6,032 nt of DNA from Actinomycetes bacterium (GTDB taxonomy: Bacteria; Actinomycetota; Acidimicrobiia; Acidimicrobiales; JAKAOS01): assembly GCA_021790615.1 (NCBI GenBank), contig JAJYGW010000141.1, positions 1 to 6,032 on the forward strand, in the 5' to 3' direction. Position 1 is the first letter of the stretch, and the number at the start of each line of letters is the position of its first letter. Positions 5,100 through 6,032 of this stretch are shown piece after piece. The notes under the pieces are model-generated. The model searched no databases, was not told the DNA's origin, and was given only the letters and a program-made list of their open reading frames with translations. The position numbers and the translations under genes are program-made.

Positions 5100-6032
5100 G
5101 TGAGCCGACCGGATGGCTGGTGGGCCGAGAGGCGTTCCCTCCGTCATGCCCGCCGGCGAGGGCCGAATCACGTCTCGAGCGCTGGACCGCCGTTCATCCG
5201 GCGGGGGGGCACCGGGCGCGGCCGGCTCCGTCCTCTGGAGCGCGGAGTGCCCCCGGAGTGGCATCGCGTCCTCCTCCGAGACGCCGTCCTGACGGTAGAG
5301 GCGACATTGGCACCACTCTGTTGCGAAGGGGGAGATGGCATCGACCTCTCGATGGAGAACTCAGTCCTCCACTTCGCGATCCTCGATGCGATGGGCCATG
5401 GCGCCGAAGCGGCACAGCTGGCGCATCTCGCCCTCGAGACGTATCGGAGCGGCCGGCGCGAACGGCTCGCCCTGGACCGCCTCCACGAGGGAATCGACAC
5501 GGCGATCACGAGGAGCGAGGTCGCCGAGGGGTTCGTCACCGGTCAACTCGGCATGCTGGAGTCGAGAGGCGGGATGATGGCGTGGACGAACGCGGGCCAT
5601 CCTCCACCGATCCTGCTTCGTCGCTCGGCGCCCGCTCGGGAGCTGGCCTCGACGCCGACCTGTCCGTGGGGACTGGGGAGTGGTGTGCCCGACGTCTCGC
5701 TCCTCACGCTGGAGAAGGGAGATCGACTGGTGTTCTATACGGATGGTCTGCTCGATGCGATCCAGGTGGATCCCGATCACGTGGTCTGGGGGGATCTGGC
5801 CGATTGGGCCTGTTCTCAGGAACCGGGCGCGGGAGATGAATCGGGGATAGCCGATCGCCGTGTCTCCCGAGGAGGCGATGAGTCGCGGTGGCAACGATAC
5901 GACGACGCTGCGGTCCTCGTGATCGAGTGGGCAGCGGACACTCGTGGCCATGAGCCGACGCAGCCGTCGCTGCGAATGGAGCGCCGTGAGCCGTCACGAG
6001 CTTCTCTCAGCGCCAACGCCAACCTGGGCTCC
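5100..6032 (+). CDS. SpoIIE-type PPM serine/threonine phosphatase, 3' end outside window
   Basis: At least 311 codons, open at the right edge. SpoIIE/RsbU-type phosphatases remove phosphate from Ser/Thr, classically on anti-sigma-factor antagonists, using two Mn or Mg ions. Residues about 53-272 form the domain: EWHRVLL then GGDGID (metal Asp 79), ILDAMGHGAEAA (Asp 96), FVTGQLG, NAGHPPPILLR (164-174), WGLGSGVPD, RLVFYTDGLLDA (Asp 215) and YDDAAVLVIEW (Asp 268-269). Every metal-binding position is present, so it should be active. Residues 1-50 are Arg/Gly/Pro-rich with no recognisable GAF, PAS or HTH module, and no membrane segment is visible. A hydrophilic tail of 35 or more residues follows the domain. 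GTG 5100 was chosen for its GGGAGAG ribosome-binding site; ATG 4911 or 4962 would give a longer unconserved N-terminus. It diverges from the LuxR-type regulator. The substrate is unknown. Confidence 0.85.
   Translation, partial: MSRPDGWWAERRSLRHARRRGPNHVSSAGPPFIRRGGTGRGRLRPLERGVPPEWHRVLLRDAVLTVEATLAPLCCEGGDGIDLSMENSVLHFAILDAMGHGAEAAQLAHLALETYRSGRRERLALDRLHEGIDTAITRSEVAEGFVTGQLGMLESRGGMMAWTNAGHPPPILLRRSAPARELASTPTCPWGLGSGVPDVSLLTLEKGDRLVFYTDGLLDAIQVDPDHVVWGDLADWACSQEPGAGDESGIADRRVSRGGDESRWQRYDDAAVLVIEWAADTRGHEPTQPSLRMERREPSRASLSANANLGS

Noticed and set aside
4807..5103. Plus-strand 98-codon frame ending as GTGA on the phosphatase start, with a hydrophobic first 20 residues
   Set aside because: The overlap looks operon-like, but apart from the first residues it is Arg/Ser/Gly-rich, has no ribosome-binding site and resembles no family; probably chance.
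5066..5839. Plus-strand 257-codon frame overlapping the phosphatase
   Set aside because: It overlaps the SpoIIE catalytic motifs, which are read in a different frame, and its own translation has no family signature.
1..6032. Mobile element, CRISPR array, tRNA, rRNA or toxin-antitoxin pair
   Set aside because: No transposase or integrase motif, no regularly spaced identical repeats, no tRNA- or rRNA-like stretch and no small paired genes with such signatures were seen.

Overview
The window is about 70% GC, densely packed, and reads as chromosomal DNA from a high-GC actinobacterium. The best lineage hints are a 27-codon gene resembling the actinobacterial ribosomal protein bL37, a DUF1707 protein, very short or overlapping gene junctions, and start codons with no Shine-Dalgarno but a TANNNT box 8-9 nt upstream. 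An Acidimicrobiia-like or uncultured actinobacterium would fit, but I cannot fix the taxon from this sequence alone.

Layout. (1) Positions 3-1441, plus strand: the 3' part of a glycerophosphodiester phosphodiesterase gene whose start lies before the window, overlapping by 4 bp (ATGA) a gene for a DUF1707 plus LiaF-type beta-repeat protein. (2) 1438-1521, minus strand: a tiny bL37-like ribosomal protein gene. Its stop codon shares the CTAG at 1438-1441 with the stop of the DUF1707 gene. (3) 1522-1560: a 39-bp divergent promoter region between bL37 and ychF. (4) 1561-3820, plus strand: a tightly overlapped ychF - DUF192 - rsmI operon (1-bp and 4-bp overlaps). YchF is a ribosome-associated ATPase and RsmI methylates 16S rRNA, so together with bL37 the centre of the window has a translation theme. 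(5) 3949-4572, minus strand: a LuxR-type regulator with a degenerate receiver domain, converging on rsmI across a 128-bp gap. (6) 4573-5099: a 527-bp divergent gap with no convincing gene, holding a candidate promoter and three GTCGA motifs spaced one helical turn apart. (7) 5100 to the window end, plus strand: a SpoIIE-type PPM phosphatase, catalytically intact but lacking any recognisable sensory domain in front, and open at the right edge.

Most of this is housekeeping. The least ordinary parts are the tiny ribosomal gene with its compact divergent promoter, and the right-hand pair of an aspartate-less response regulator facing away from a SpoIIE phosphatase. That pair could be a small signalling unit, but this is inference from proximity. 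I found no mobile element, CRISPR array, tRNA or rRNA, and no convincing previously undescribed system.
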